Of a stretch of DNA of 64,000 nucleotides, positions 46,754-57,258 are shown one piece after another. The translations under genes and the position numbers were made by a program. The notes below the pieces were generated by a model. That model was given only the letters and a program-made list of their open reading frames with translations. It was not told where the DNA came from and searched no databases. Position 1 is the first letter of the stretch, and each line of letters starts with the position of its first letter. The stretch covers positions 180,115,364-180,179,363 of the forward strand of contig CM035413.1 in NCBI GenBank assembly GCA_020310875.1. Reading direction: 5' to 3'. This DNA comes from Ceratopteris richardii. Lineage: Eukaryota > Streptophyta > Polypodiopsida > Polypodiales > Pteridaceae.

Positions 46754-47805
46754 GACTACTATTTATTAAACACACTATATTTCCATGCGTGTAAGGTCTT
46801 CCATCAATATATAATCTTTCATTTTCTGCATGTGGAATCCTTCTACTAGTAAGGGATGCCGCATTCAAGCATATTCCATAAGTACTCATGCTTTGAACAT
46901 AACGTGCAAGTTGATGCCAATCTTCCCATCCATATATAGGACAACAAAATGACATAAGAGTGACTTCAGAGTTCGGAGGCACATACTAATCCTCTACAAT
47001 AAAGAGACTACGACCAGCATTAGTAATAGTGGATGGAGCAATCATATAGCGATTACCCCCAAAGTTGAAAACCTCTCCATCTAAAGGAAGTGGTCCTCTA
47101 TTCCATCCTCCATATCTTCTTCTATCATATGTTTGTACTAGAGAACGATCATGAGCTGGCAATGGATAATCTCCAACCGTTTTAGTCTCTAAATTAGGAG
47201 GTAGAGGATTTCCAGAAACCTCTACTTGTAATTGATGAATAGGAAGTCCATGACGTGTACGAGGTATATTAACATTATGAGAAAAATTATCATCATCATC
47301 ATCATCATCATTGAGCAAGTATTCCTGTATATCAATAGTAATATGCTTTTGTATATGGTTCTTAAATAAAATAATGACATTAATTTATAGAAAAAATACA
47401 TACCCAAGCATTATCATGTTGACCAGGTGATGGTGCACGCTCAAAATTACCATACTCTGCCTCATGTTCAATACGTTCCAATCGTGGTCTTCGATACGTG
47501 CCATATCAAGAGTTACACCAACATATAATATGCTCTTGATAGTAAAATTCATCATAATTCCTATGGGAGGACACATGTGAAGTCGTTGCATGGGTAGGAG
47601 GTGGTGGAATGCCCTATGATTGATCAAAATCTGATTATAACAAAGAAACAAAAAAATATATCAGTTATGTATCTATCAAATATATTTAAAATTAAAAGTT
47701 TGATATACTTACAGTATATAGTCCTTGCAAGATTAGGAGATGGTGGTGGAGTTCGATCTGATTGATCGGAATCTATAAATAATGGTATTTGATATTAATA
47801 ATCTG
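46754..47805 (-). pseudogene. SET-like gene fragment, minus copy
   Basis: Exon-like pieces on the minus strand: a Pro-rich piece near 47715-47770, a piece near 47410-47640 with a WCNS/CYGTY-type motif and EHEAEYGNFERAP, and 46754-47330. The last runs from LLNDDDDDDD through GEVFNFGGNRYMIAPSTITN, a GRSLFIVED stop, YVPPNSEVTLMSFC, to DGRPYTHGNIVCLINSS. The order S-x-I-x-x-x-G-R-x-L-F, then DG and N-I/V, fits the start and middle of a SET methyltransferase domain. A TAG at 46985-46987 and truncation at 46754 (before the catalytic C-terminal part) mean it is dead. Confidence 0.45.
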
Positions 47806-48515
47806 ATTATTTACATACATTAACATTCACATATACATATTTACACATTCACACATATTCACATATACACATTTACACATACACACATATTCACATATAC
47901 ACAAATACACATTATTGTGGGATAAATGCATGTATTTTGTATGAATGAGTGTATATGCATGCATGTGTATGTGTGTACGTATATATGTGGATATGTATAT
48001 GTGTGTTCATGTTATATGTATGTATATGTGTATATATGCATATATGTATGTGTATATGTTTGCATGTATATGTGTATGTGGGTATGTGTATGTGTATGTG
48101 TATGTGTGTGTATATATGTGTTTGTATTCTGATTCTTTTTTTTTTGGTTTGAGATTAAATTAATAGGAGATATTGTATGGTGGAAAAAAATAAGAGGTGA
48201 TCTAAAATACCACCTGAGACGTGGCAGTTTTTTCGTTGACAGCTACATCTTCAAGAGTCATTTTGTTTTGAATTGTGTGTATGGTATTAAGTAATGCAAA
48301 GTTTTGTTCTATTGATTGTTATTATTGTTTATATTAAGCATGTGTTTTATTACTTTAATTATATAATTCATTCATATGTGTGTACGTATGTGCATGTATA
48401 TGTGTAATATGTGGGTACGTATGTGCATGTATATGTGTGTAATATGTGTGTGTATATGAATGTATGTACATATGTATATGTGTACATGCATCTATGTGCA
48501 TGTGCATGTGTAAGT
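47800..48515. repeat. Microsatellite-rich centre of inverted repeat
   Basis: Spacer between the two SET-like arms. It contains CACATA/TACACA tracts (47815-47915), GTATAT/TGTGTA tracts (47930-48120), a plain AT-rich stretch (48130-48360) and another TGTATG tract (48365-48510). The frames here are repeat artefacts. Confidence 0.8.
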
Positions 48516-48525
48516 AATGTGTATG

Positions 48526-49612
48526 ATTTTGATCAATCATAGGGCATTCCACCACTTCCTACCCATGCAACGACTTCACATGTGTCCTCCCATAGGAATT
48601 ATGATGAATTTTACTATCAAGAGCATATTATATATTGGTGTAACTCTTGCTATGGCACGTATCAAAGATCACGATTGGAATGTATTGAACATGAGGCAGA
48701 GTATGGTAATTTTGAGCGTGCACCAACACCTGGTCAACATGGTAATGCTTGGGTATGTATTTTTTCTATAAATTAATGTCATTATTTTATTTAAGAACCA
48801 TATACAAAATCATATTACTGTTGATATACAGGAATACTTGCTCGATGATGATGATGATGATGATAATTTTTCTCATAATGTTAATATACCTTGTACACGT
48901 CATGGACTTCATCAATTACAAGTAGAGGTTTCTGGAAATCCTCTACCTCGTGATTTAGAGACTGAAACGGTTGGAGATTATCCATTGCCAGCTCATGATC
49001 GTTCTCTATTACAAACATATGATAGAAGAAGATATGGAGGATGGAATAGAGGACCACTTCCTTTAGATGGAGAGGTTTTCAACTTTTGGGGTAATCGTTA
49101 TATGATTGCTCCATCCACTATTACTAATGTTGGTCGTAGTTTCTTTATTGTAGAGGATTAGTATGTGCCTCCGAACTCTGAAGTCACTCTTATGTCATTT
49201 TGTGGTCCTATATATGGATGGGGAGATTGGCATCGACTTGCACGTTATGTTCAAAGCATGAGTACTTATGGAATATGCTTGAATGCGGCATCCCTTACTA
49301 GTAGAAGGATTTCACATGCAGAAAATGAAAGATTATATATTGATGGAAGACCTTACACACATGGAAATATAGCATGTTTAATAAATAGTAGTCGAGGGTT
49401 ACATAATAGTTCAAGGACTAATTGCATATTTGAGGAGCGTGAAAATAGTCATGAATCACCATACATGAGTAGAGATGTATCAAGATACATAGTTGTCTGT
49501 TGCTCTAGCACAATGGTGAGAACCACGTTAAGAAGCTCCACCTCCTTAATGTCAATCCGCGGAAGAGATAGGAGTGATATGAAGATCATGAATGTTAAAT
49601 GAAGTGACATTA
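48526..49612 (+). pseudogene. SET-like gene fragment, plus copy
   Basis: Inverted copy of 46754-47638, extending 217 bp further at its 3' end. It has the same EHEAEYGNFERAP piece ending at a GT donor (near 48751), an AG acceptor at about 48831, an Asp run (GATGAT repeats), GRSFFIVED followed by the same TAG (49159-49161), YVPPNSEVTLMSFC, DGRPYTHGNIACLINSSRG, then SSRTNCIFEE and a VVCCSSTMVRTTL tail. NxR..NC resembles the R-x-x-N-H-x-C..P-N-C region of SET domains, though the usual NHSC is not intact. Relation to SET is by motif reading only. Confidence 0.45.
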
Positions 49613-49915
49613 GCTTGAAATGCGGATGGGCGTTGGATCTTGCAGCCATCGGACGGCTACGAAGAACTCAACCTTTTCATATCAGCATGAAATACGGTAG
49701 ACCATTAGATCTTGCACAATAAACGGCTACGATAGACTGTGAAATGAAGTGACATCTAACGACTGTTAATAAAAGGAGAATCGTGCTCAGCTTGAAATGC
49801 GGACGGGCGTTGGATCTTGCAGCCATCGGACGGCTACGAAGAACTCAACCTTTTCATATCAGCATGAAATACGGTAGACCATTAGATCTTGCACAATAAA
49901 CGGCTACGATAGACT
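49613..49915. repeat. Local tandem repeat in direct repeat A2
   Basis: A 126-bp unit beginning AGCTTGAAATGCGGA and ending CGATAGACTGTG occurs at 49613-49738 and again at 49788-49915. The unit is present once in copy A1. The intervening 50 bp includes GAAATGAAGTGACAT, a repeat of the preceding junction. Confidence 0.7.
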
Positions 49916-50615
49916 GTGCATTCGACGTTCTCTCTCTACTGTGGTATTCTAAGTACCCATGCAATCATTATGGTCCCCCATCTCTTTTAATCATGATCGC
50001 TCAAAAGAATGAATCCAATGGTCGGAATTACATTCGATCCATGATCCAGTTGAAGCTTTTTTTCTGCTATATTTTAATAGACAAAACCATTGGTGGTATT
50101 TTGTGTCCCCTTAACCCTTGACAATCTTAATTTTAATCCCTAAAAATTAAGGATCCTTACAAGGCCCATGCAAGGCTCACTTTTTCCCCTAATGAGAGTG
50201 AAGGTGAGAAGCATAGAGATGCACACACACACAATGAAGAGACAAGCAAGACACAATGGAAGGTAGGAAAATAGACCCTATTACTCAAGAACACTCTTAC
50301 AAGCTCAAGCTTACTCTAGCTCATCCAGGTCTACACTAGCTAACCTCAAAAATGAGCTCTCTAGCTCTTTTTATAGATTCTAGACTAGTTTTGACCGGTT
50401 TCACATCTAGTGATTGGCATAGTTAAAAAATAGGTTCTAGGTACTATTTGAAAGGGTAAACGAGGTCTAAAAATAACCAAAATTGGTAGGCTTGTTCTAC
50501 CTAAGCTCCTCAAGCTCGAGGACTCCTCGGCTTGCACAAAATGCAGCTACAAATTACAAAAGGGGTTTCTCTATGTTACATATAGTACAAAAGTGAAAAA
50601 AATAATTGTTGAGAG
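49752..50615. repeat. Direct repeat A2
   Basis: Second copy of the 0.86 kb repeat at 45891-46753. Its right end TGTTGAGAG joins ORF3-derived minus-strand DNA, whereas A1's right end joins the SET-like minus copy. Confidence 0.75.
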
Positions 50616-50639
50616 TTTTTGAAAAGTATTTATAAAACA

Positions 50640-52330
50640 TATTTGTTTGAAAAAATGATCTATCTGGCTCCCTGCTACTTCATTGTGCTTTATCCTCACA
50701 TGCTTCCTCGACGTCTGTGCCTCTGGCTACTACCAACACCCCCCTCCCTCTCGCTTCTGCCGTCCTCGAGAGAACCTTGTTGCAAGATCTGTTGGATATA
50801 ATTTTGTAGGAGGTCCTAAGTGAGGGTGTGCTCTGAAATGTGGATACCTCTTGCAAGATCTGCTTCGAGTTTTTCCTAATCTATGGACTGAGGTTCCTCT
50901 GGTGGCGGCAGTCTGTAATGCGTGGAATACACCATCTGTTCACAGGCAAATAACTGAAGTAAGTGTGTGGGCCTATTGATGAACACCTCTGAGTGATATT
51001 CCCAGAAACCAGTAGTGAACATTTCTTCGAACGTCATTTTATAGCACGCCGGTAAGTATTTGATGCGACAGTGCCATGCATAACACACCCGGAGCGATAG
51101 TGTCGTACTCATATCATATGCTAAATCTTGATTGCCATGCTCGAATCTCGAGGTGTTCACATGTGGTGCCTTGACGCGACGAAAGACTTTGAATACCATC
51201 TGCATCATGTCAAATATTTTGACAGTCATATGTGCTGCTACATCGCCCATGCCTCGTAAGCGAGGGAGCCAATGGCGAATCGTTGCCATCATATATCGTA
51301 CTGTGGGTGGTCCGGTGGGTGGCATGAAATATGGGTAATTGAGCCAGTCCTGGCACTGCTTGTTGTTCTGTACTTTGATTTCAAAGGCCTTCCAGGAGCG
51401 GCGTCTTGGCGTGGGTCCCCAACATGGGTTATACTTTAAATGGAGTGGTGCCTTGACCCATGTGCTCATCATTTCAAGATATTCTTGTAATAAATCCTGG
51501 CGCCAAGTTGGTTGATATATTTCTCCTCTCTGCGCGTCTGGTGGCAAATCATCAAGCTCAAACTGAGTTGCGCAGGAGGGTTTCTTGCCTGTTTCCTTTT
51601 CAATAGCCAACTGATATTCTGCCATTAACATAAAATATGGTTTGTATTGTAGCTCATGCCCAGATATATACCTGCGAGGGGCCAAGTGAGCAAAGTAAGG
51701 TGATTGTAATATTCGTTCCTCTATCATGGCCATTGCGTGTAACTGAGCTTCCACACGTGCTAAGTGGGTTCGACCAAGCTCTTCTACAGTCTTCATGCAT
51801 ACGAAAGTAGGGAGTTCGAATGTGGTCTCGCCCTCGACCGTGACTCGTCCGCCTGGGATGGGTTGGGGTTCATATGCTTCTTCAAAAGTGTCCTCCACCA
51901 GAATAGTCATTGTTTCTTCATCTGCTAGTAGTTCCGGTGGGGAATCTGGCCTAGGGGGTGCTTCGTATGTTGCTAGTTGTGTTTGGAGAGTTATTACCTG
52001 GGCCCTTAGAGCGTTGAGTTCCTCGATGATTTCAATAGGTGGGGCCGCAGGAGCGGTTGATGCTTGTTGTACAGGTGCTCGTAACTACACTATCTTGTGT
52101 TCCTCTTTGAGCTTCTGGTATTCCTCATTCATACTGTCATACTCCTCTAATAATATGACATGATCTCCCAATAACATCTTCATAGATTCAGACTCGGGGA
52201 CAGCTTTGAAACGACATGGACTCAAGGGTTCGTCTGATTGATCTAAAGCAGCTTCCAAGTTTTCTATGTTTTGTTCTTGTAGACATTGGTTCTCTTCTTA
52301 GCTGCTGCCAAGTGGCGTCTGAGCAATCCC
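50640..52330 (-). pseudogene. Gypsy ORF3 C-terminal half, minus copy
   Basis: Second, better preserved copy of the end of ORF3. A coiled-coil remnant (52330-52020, with YDSMNEEYQKLKEEHK) is followed by the open 344-residue frame 51910-50876: TILVEDTFEEAY, RYISGHELQYKPYFMLMAEY, WRQDLLQEYLEMMSTWVKAP, YPYFMPPTGPPTVRYMMATI, TGFWEYHSEVFINRPTHLL and a normal stop. The C-terminal domain is rich in aromatic and Met residues, has no transmembrane span, and is not one I recognise. Downstream 50640-50875 is 3' non-coding sequence with pyrimidine-rich blocks also present at 110-200. Confidence 0.6.
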
Positions 52331-52567
52331 ATGTTTCTCGTAAGCGTCGCATTGCGAATTGTTTGAGCCCTTAACAAGTTATCAATGAAATGGCTTCTTT
52401 TGTCTTCTGTTCACTTTTGAGTTTGAGTTTGTGGTTGTAGAAATGTTTGTGCATATGCATGTGTATGTGTGTGTATGTGTAAGTGTATGTGCACATGTAT
52501 AAAGAATGGAAATTGTACTTAAAATAGTTGGACATATTTTTTGCTTGGTTAGCTTTTTGAATAACCT

Positions 52568-52574
52568 GCAATAA

Positions 52575-52619
<45 letters not shown>
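52568..52619. repeat. GA microsatellite
   Basis: AGAGAG run of about 50 bp, flanked by further GA-rich sequence to 52680. The Leu/Ser-rich frames on the minus strand come from it. Confidence 0.9.
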
Positions 52620-52621
<2 letters not shown>

Positions 52622-52789
52622 CCAAAGAGAAAAAGAAGTAGAAAGAGAGAAACAGAGACAAAGAGAGACAATAAGATAGAGATTAGGCAAAACAACAATT
52701 CTGCATATACTTGTTTTAGCTCGTAAGTGCAACGCAATTGCAAATGTTGGAGAGATCTTCGATGAGATGCATGAACATGCCGATGGAAG

Positions 52790-53109
52790 AGCCTCCAACG
52801 TTTTAATTTTCGTCAACAAGTTGTCGTGTAAGCGATGGTAAGGTGTCGTAAAAAGCACTGCAATTGGCATCTCTTAAGCAACATTATTTATTGTCGCTTA
52901 TGCGACGCAAAAAAAGCGACGCTTTTTTAAACCCTCGCTTAAGCGGCCCTCACTTCGAGCGTCACACATCCCATCATGCAACACGTTGGAAAATACGTCG
53001 TTTTGTTCATTGTTTAATCGAGGTCCGCGCTCGACGCTTTTTGCAATTTTATAGTGATGAAATTGTGTCGCCTTAACCGTCGCTATGCGCTCGTATTCCT
53101 TGTAGTGGA
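52790..53109. mobile_element. CACTA-like element, one end
   Basis: On the minus strand the right border reads CACTACAAGGAATACGAGCG, matching the CACTACAAGAAA-type ends of plant CACTA elements. Inside are many short GCGAC/GTCGC-type repeats (52880-52925, 53030-53095), as in CACTA subterminal regions. The left end with the matching CACTA was not found, so the element is truncated or its other end is diverged. Confidence 0.4.
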
Positions 53110-56009
53110 GGAAAATGATATCTAGAAGGGGAAGAGAGTGTTAGACTCAGGAAATGATAGGCAAGAGATGGTTGAACCACACCCTAAGAGGGAGGATTAG
53201 GACGTTATTCTCAACCATGGATTTTGGGTGAAGTGGTTAGCACATCATACTCTTGGTTGGGACGTCACATTCGATTCCCACAAATGTGGAGAAACTGACT
53301 CTAATATGTGCAATGGAAATTAGTGAGTTTGTTCTAGAATATGTCCTGTCAAAAACCTAGTTAGTAAAACCTGATTCAGCCACAACTTTGATATCCAATG
53401 ACTATCATAATTTTTCAACACAATAGACATTATAATACTTTTAACAAGCTTTAGATAAGTCCAATTGGACTTCAGATGATCATGCAACTAAACCACCTAA
53501 AGACATCCTACTTGTCAACCTAGGTTAAGCAAAAACAATAAAGTTCAAAACAATTGCTATCAATACCTATTGGAGAAGAATTAAGTAGAGATATTTGAAG
53601 GAAAAAAATTAAGCAAGATAAGATTTGAGAAAAGATATTATATGCATTAACTGGATATGTGCAGGGATAGAAATTGCTCATACAAGATGATTGTATATAG
53701 AAAGATGTACTATCGGAATACCTATGTATCTTATAACAAACTATTTAGGGTAATTTTGATATGCTTTGACGTACATGTGACCAAGATCTACTTCTCCAGT
53801 ATCTTCTTGGGATCTCCACAAAAATCAATGCCCAAAAGCCTTCGAAAAAGGGAGAAATTTGCATGTTATCTTGTGACTGTTCATCTATCCTTGCATCTTC
53901 TCTCTCTCATCATGAACTTCTACGTCTTGTCCTTTGTCCCGTCATTGCTTTTAGTGGCCTTTGATGTTCCAACCCACTCCATATGGATAAGCTGGTGCCT
54001 TTTTTGTATCCTGCTCTTGAATCATCTTTTGACTTTTATCCAAGTCATATGCACATAAGGTTGCACCTTTATTTTCATCACATTAGCCCAAGGATCTTTA
54101 TAATGGAAGGCTGGGTGGAGAGTCAGGTCATTCTCTCAAGTGGATGAAGCTAGGATCGAATTCGCAACAATCACCTACATCCAAGTTTTTTATCATGGTG
54201 GAATTTATCTTAATGATCAATTTTCACATAGTTTTGGGTCTCATATTTGGATGATTAGGGAAGTTGATGGTTGAATATAAGGAGATTTGTGAGACATCTA
54301 TCCGTCCTGCCTAGTTGTTGCCTCTAACTACAACCAAGTAGAGGTATACTCTTTGGAGATTTGATATACTAGAGGTGTATGAGCATGCCATGTATTGCAT
54401 ATCACCACTAGGCTACCTACTCAAGAATCAATGTTACCAAAGTATAACCCCATATATTGTGATATTAGTCAAGCACTATAAAAAAGTTCAAGGAGATATT
54501 TTCATGCACATGGTAAGCCTTTTAGTTTTAATGCATGATGGGATGTTGGTTATGATGGAAGTGAGAAGTTCCTCCAAGTGGGATAGCAAGAATGCAAGAA
54601 ATGATATGCACATGCTCATGTCACAAGTGTCTCCAAGACACATGTAGCTTTGAGCGAATGCGATCACTCCCACACCCATGCACACCCAAGCTAAATCTAC
54701 ACACACATGATCAACACCAATGACACAAGGCAATGAGTGAACACCAAATGAAACCTTCTTCCTATTCCCAATAGGGGCCATGAGGCGTTGGCCATGGGAC
54801 CAACAATACATCAAATACCTCTCCTTATATAGAAGAGGAGATATGTGAAGAATGCTTGGTCAAAAGACCACATGTGCCAAAACAAAAAAGAGATATGCTA
54901 AGGTAGTTGGGATTTCAAAAAAGGAATATTTCTAGAGAGAGAGGGCTTGCACGTATACAGAAAGAGCCCAAATTAAAGAATATAAAAAAGGAATGCTTAT
55001 TACAAAAAGAAGTGTCTTACTCATAAGGTTGGGTTTCATGTGCAATTATCCAAGGAAGACTAAGAGATAGTTTGTATGGGGGAACTCATATAGAAGGTAA
55101 TTTTAGGAGTCATTCGCCAAGGCTACATACTTTTTAGTGTCTTTGCATCATAGCCAACCACCTCCAAACTCCAAGTAGCTTCATCCAACACTCTTCCCCT
55201 CCTAGGCTTTGTCATCCTTGACAATTGTAAGAGAAGAAGAAGGTTACAAGTGTTGCATATGAGCCATACAAAATCTTAGTGTTTTGGGAATGATTCTTGT
55301 GTGGGTCCCAACACAATCTCATAAGTGGGCAATCACTTAACCCACAATAGAGAGGCGTATATGGCTAAATTCCACAAAATAGTGAAAAAATGACTCCCAT
55401 AATGGAAGTGGACTATCCCTTCTCCTAAGGAAACTCCATAATCAAAAAGTTCATGAACGCACCTATAATTGATCTTCTCTTTAATCCATGTGAGCTCCTA
55501 GCAATACTCCAATAAATCATACATCTCTTGATCCAAGCATAGTTTTCTTAGGACTTTTAACTCTTTGTAGGTGAATTCTCCATAGACTTGGGTGAGCTCC
55601 TGTTTTCCACTCTTCAAATGGACAGCTTGGTTGAAGCCAAAAGATAATGGCTTCTTGCTCTTCTTGAAGCTGTGAGAAGGTTCCATTTTAGGAAACTTAA
55701 AGATCAAATTCAAGCCACAAAAAGATTAGGATTTAATGTTCAAATTGAAGTGCTAGAAGAGGAAAATTCCTATGAGAATTTAGAGGTAATCCTATGAAAA
55801 ATTGAAGTGCATCACAAGAAATCCTAATGCATGGTATTTCATTCCAATTCTCATTAAGTGAGTAGCATGTGGGTTCTAATCTTAAACATGAATTAATAGA
55901 GGGCAAAAAATATTGAGCTAAGTAGGGGTTTATCATAAAAAGTAATGCAATTTTACTTCTAAAGCTCACACTATGAAGCCAAAACATGAAATGAATATGC
56001 ACTTATTCT
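53110..56009. other. Unassigned intergenic region
   Basis: 2.9 kb AT-rich sequence. Small frames exist (53657-54058 plus, hydrophobic at its C-terminus; 54375-54647 plus; 55498-55713 minus, charged), none with a signature I recognise. The minus-strand text near 55180-55720 reads like a decayed coding relic. Probably old repeats. Confidence 0.3.
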
Positions 56010-56011
56010 AG

Positions 56012-56260
56012 CCTCAAACCCAAGTGAGTGGGGAAATGAAAGGATGTATGTGAAACTAATCCCACAAACCAAAGATTGATTTCACATAAAACCCAAGCAT
56101 AAGATAAAAAGAAGAGCTAAACGGAAGGACATTGATTCTAGCCTCAAACCCAACTGAGTGGGGAAATGAAAGGATGTATGTGAAACTAATCCCACAAACC
56201 AAAGATTGATTTCACAAAAACCCAAGCATAAGATAAAAGAAGAGCTAAACGGAAGGACAA
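56012..56260. repeat. Tandem duplication of about 125 bp
   Basis: The block with CTCAAACCCAAGTGAGTGGG and GGATGTATGTGAAACTAATC, ending AGCTAAACGGAAGGACA, occurs twice in a row (about 56012-56136 and 56137-56260). Only a few bases differ, so it is recent. Confidence 0.85.
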
Positions 56261-57258
56261 AAGAGTAAAAGTTCAAAGAGATCTTTTAAGCCCCATCCAT
56301 AAGATTTTCCTCCAATATCTGGTTCTCCAAACATAGCAAGCTCCATGAGTGACCATTGCAAGGAAGTAGGCCACTTCCACATCCCAAGCTAAATGATAGC
56401 CCCCTAGCTAATCAATGCGAAGAAGTTGATTCTCTGTGTTGTTACTCTTCAGCATAAGATAAAAGTTCTCTCTTCTTCAGATGATCTCATGTGGAAAATT
56501 TTCATTCTTTACAGGTGCTTTAGCTCCGTATCAAGGTAGCTTACAATGCAAAAGATATCGTGCAGATTAACATTCCGCATAAAATGATGAACAAAGGCTG
56601 ATGATAGAGAGGACTCTTGCTACATTTTTCAATTTTGAAAAACGGACTAAGAATCTTGTCGTTTCATTGCGGATATGTTATGTTGGACCTGTTTGATCAA
56701 ATACAAACCAATTTGTACAATCAGCTACACCTATTGCTATTGCTGTGCCAAAAATCAACTGATTAATATAATAAACTATGGTATTTATTGTTGTGCAAAA
56801 AATTATGGTACATGTTGCTTATAGCTACGTCAAAATTTTAGTGCAAGTCATTTAGAGCTCTTTGTACACATTAGGCATTTTGATCACAATCCTATCTGCT
56901 CCTAATTCTGATCGCCGGAAGTTGGATGATCATTTTGCATGCACCCATAATTTCGATGATCGGAGGTCACCAAATCTATCATACATGTGTCCCTAATGCT
57001 ACGTCAGGTGACCCAAAAAGTGTAATCCGATCACCCAGAAAAAAACTTCCATGTGCGTATCTTGCAATCAAGTATGGAGTCTTATAGAAAACTTAACCAC
57101 GCGAGAAATATAACAAATGTGTATTAAGATATAACAAATGGTTAGAGGAACATCAATTAAATGCATGCTGTGTACAAATCGATGCCGTCTTCTCCCTTTT
57201 ACATGAAATTGTTTACAGTGTTCACGATGTTAACTATTCTTCTTTTTCATTATGATAT
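56261..57258. other. WRKY 3' flank
   Basis: AT-rich DNA downstream of the WRKY stop codon (gene runs right to left). No ORF of interest. The 3' UTR probably lies within 57000-57258; no certain poly(A) signal was fixed. Confidence 0.4.

Noticed and set aside
47926-48163. Cys/Val/Tyr-rich frames
   Set aside because: Translations of TATG/TGTA repeats in the centre of the inverted repeat.
52371-52870. Leu/Ser-rich apparent membrane protein on the minus strand
   Set aside because: Produced by the GA microsatellite.
53657-54058. 133-residue frame with hydrophobic C-terminus
   Set aside because: No start context, homologous copy or family motif; AT-rich surroundings make hydrophobic frames likely by chance.
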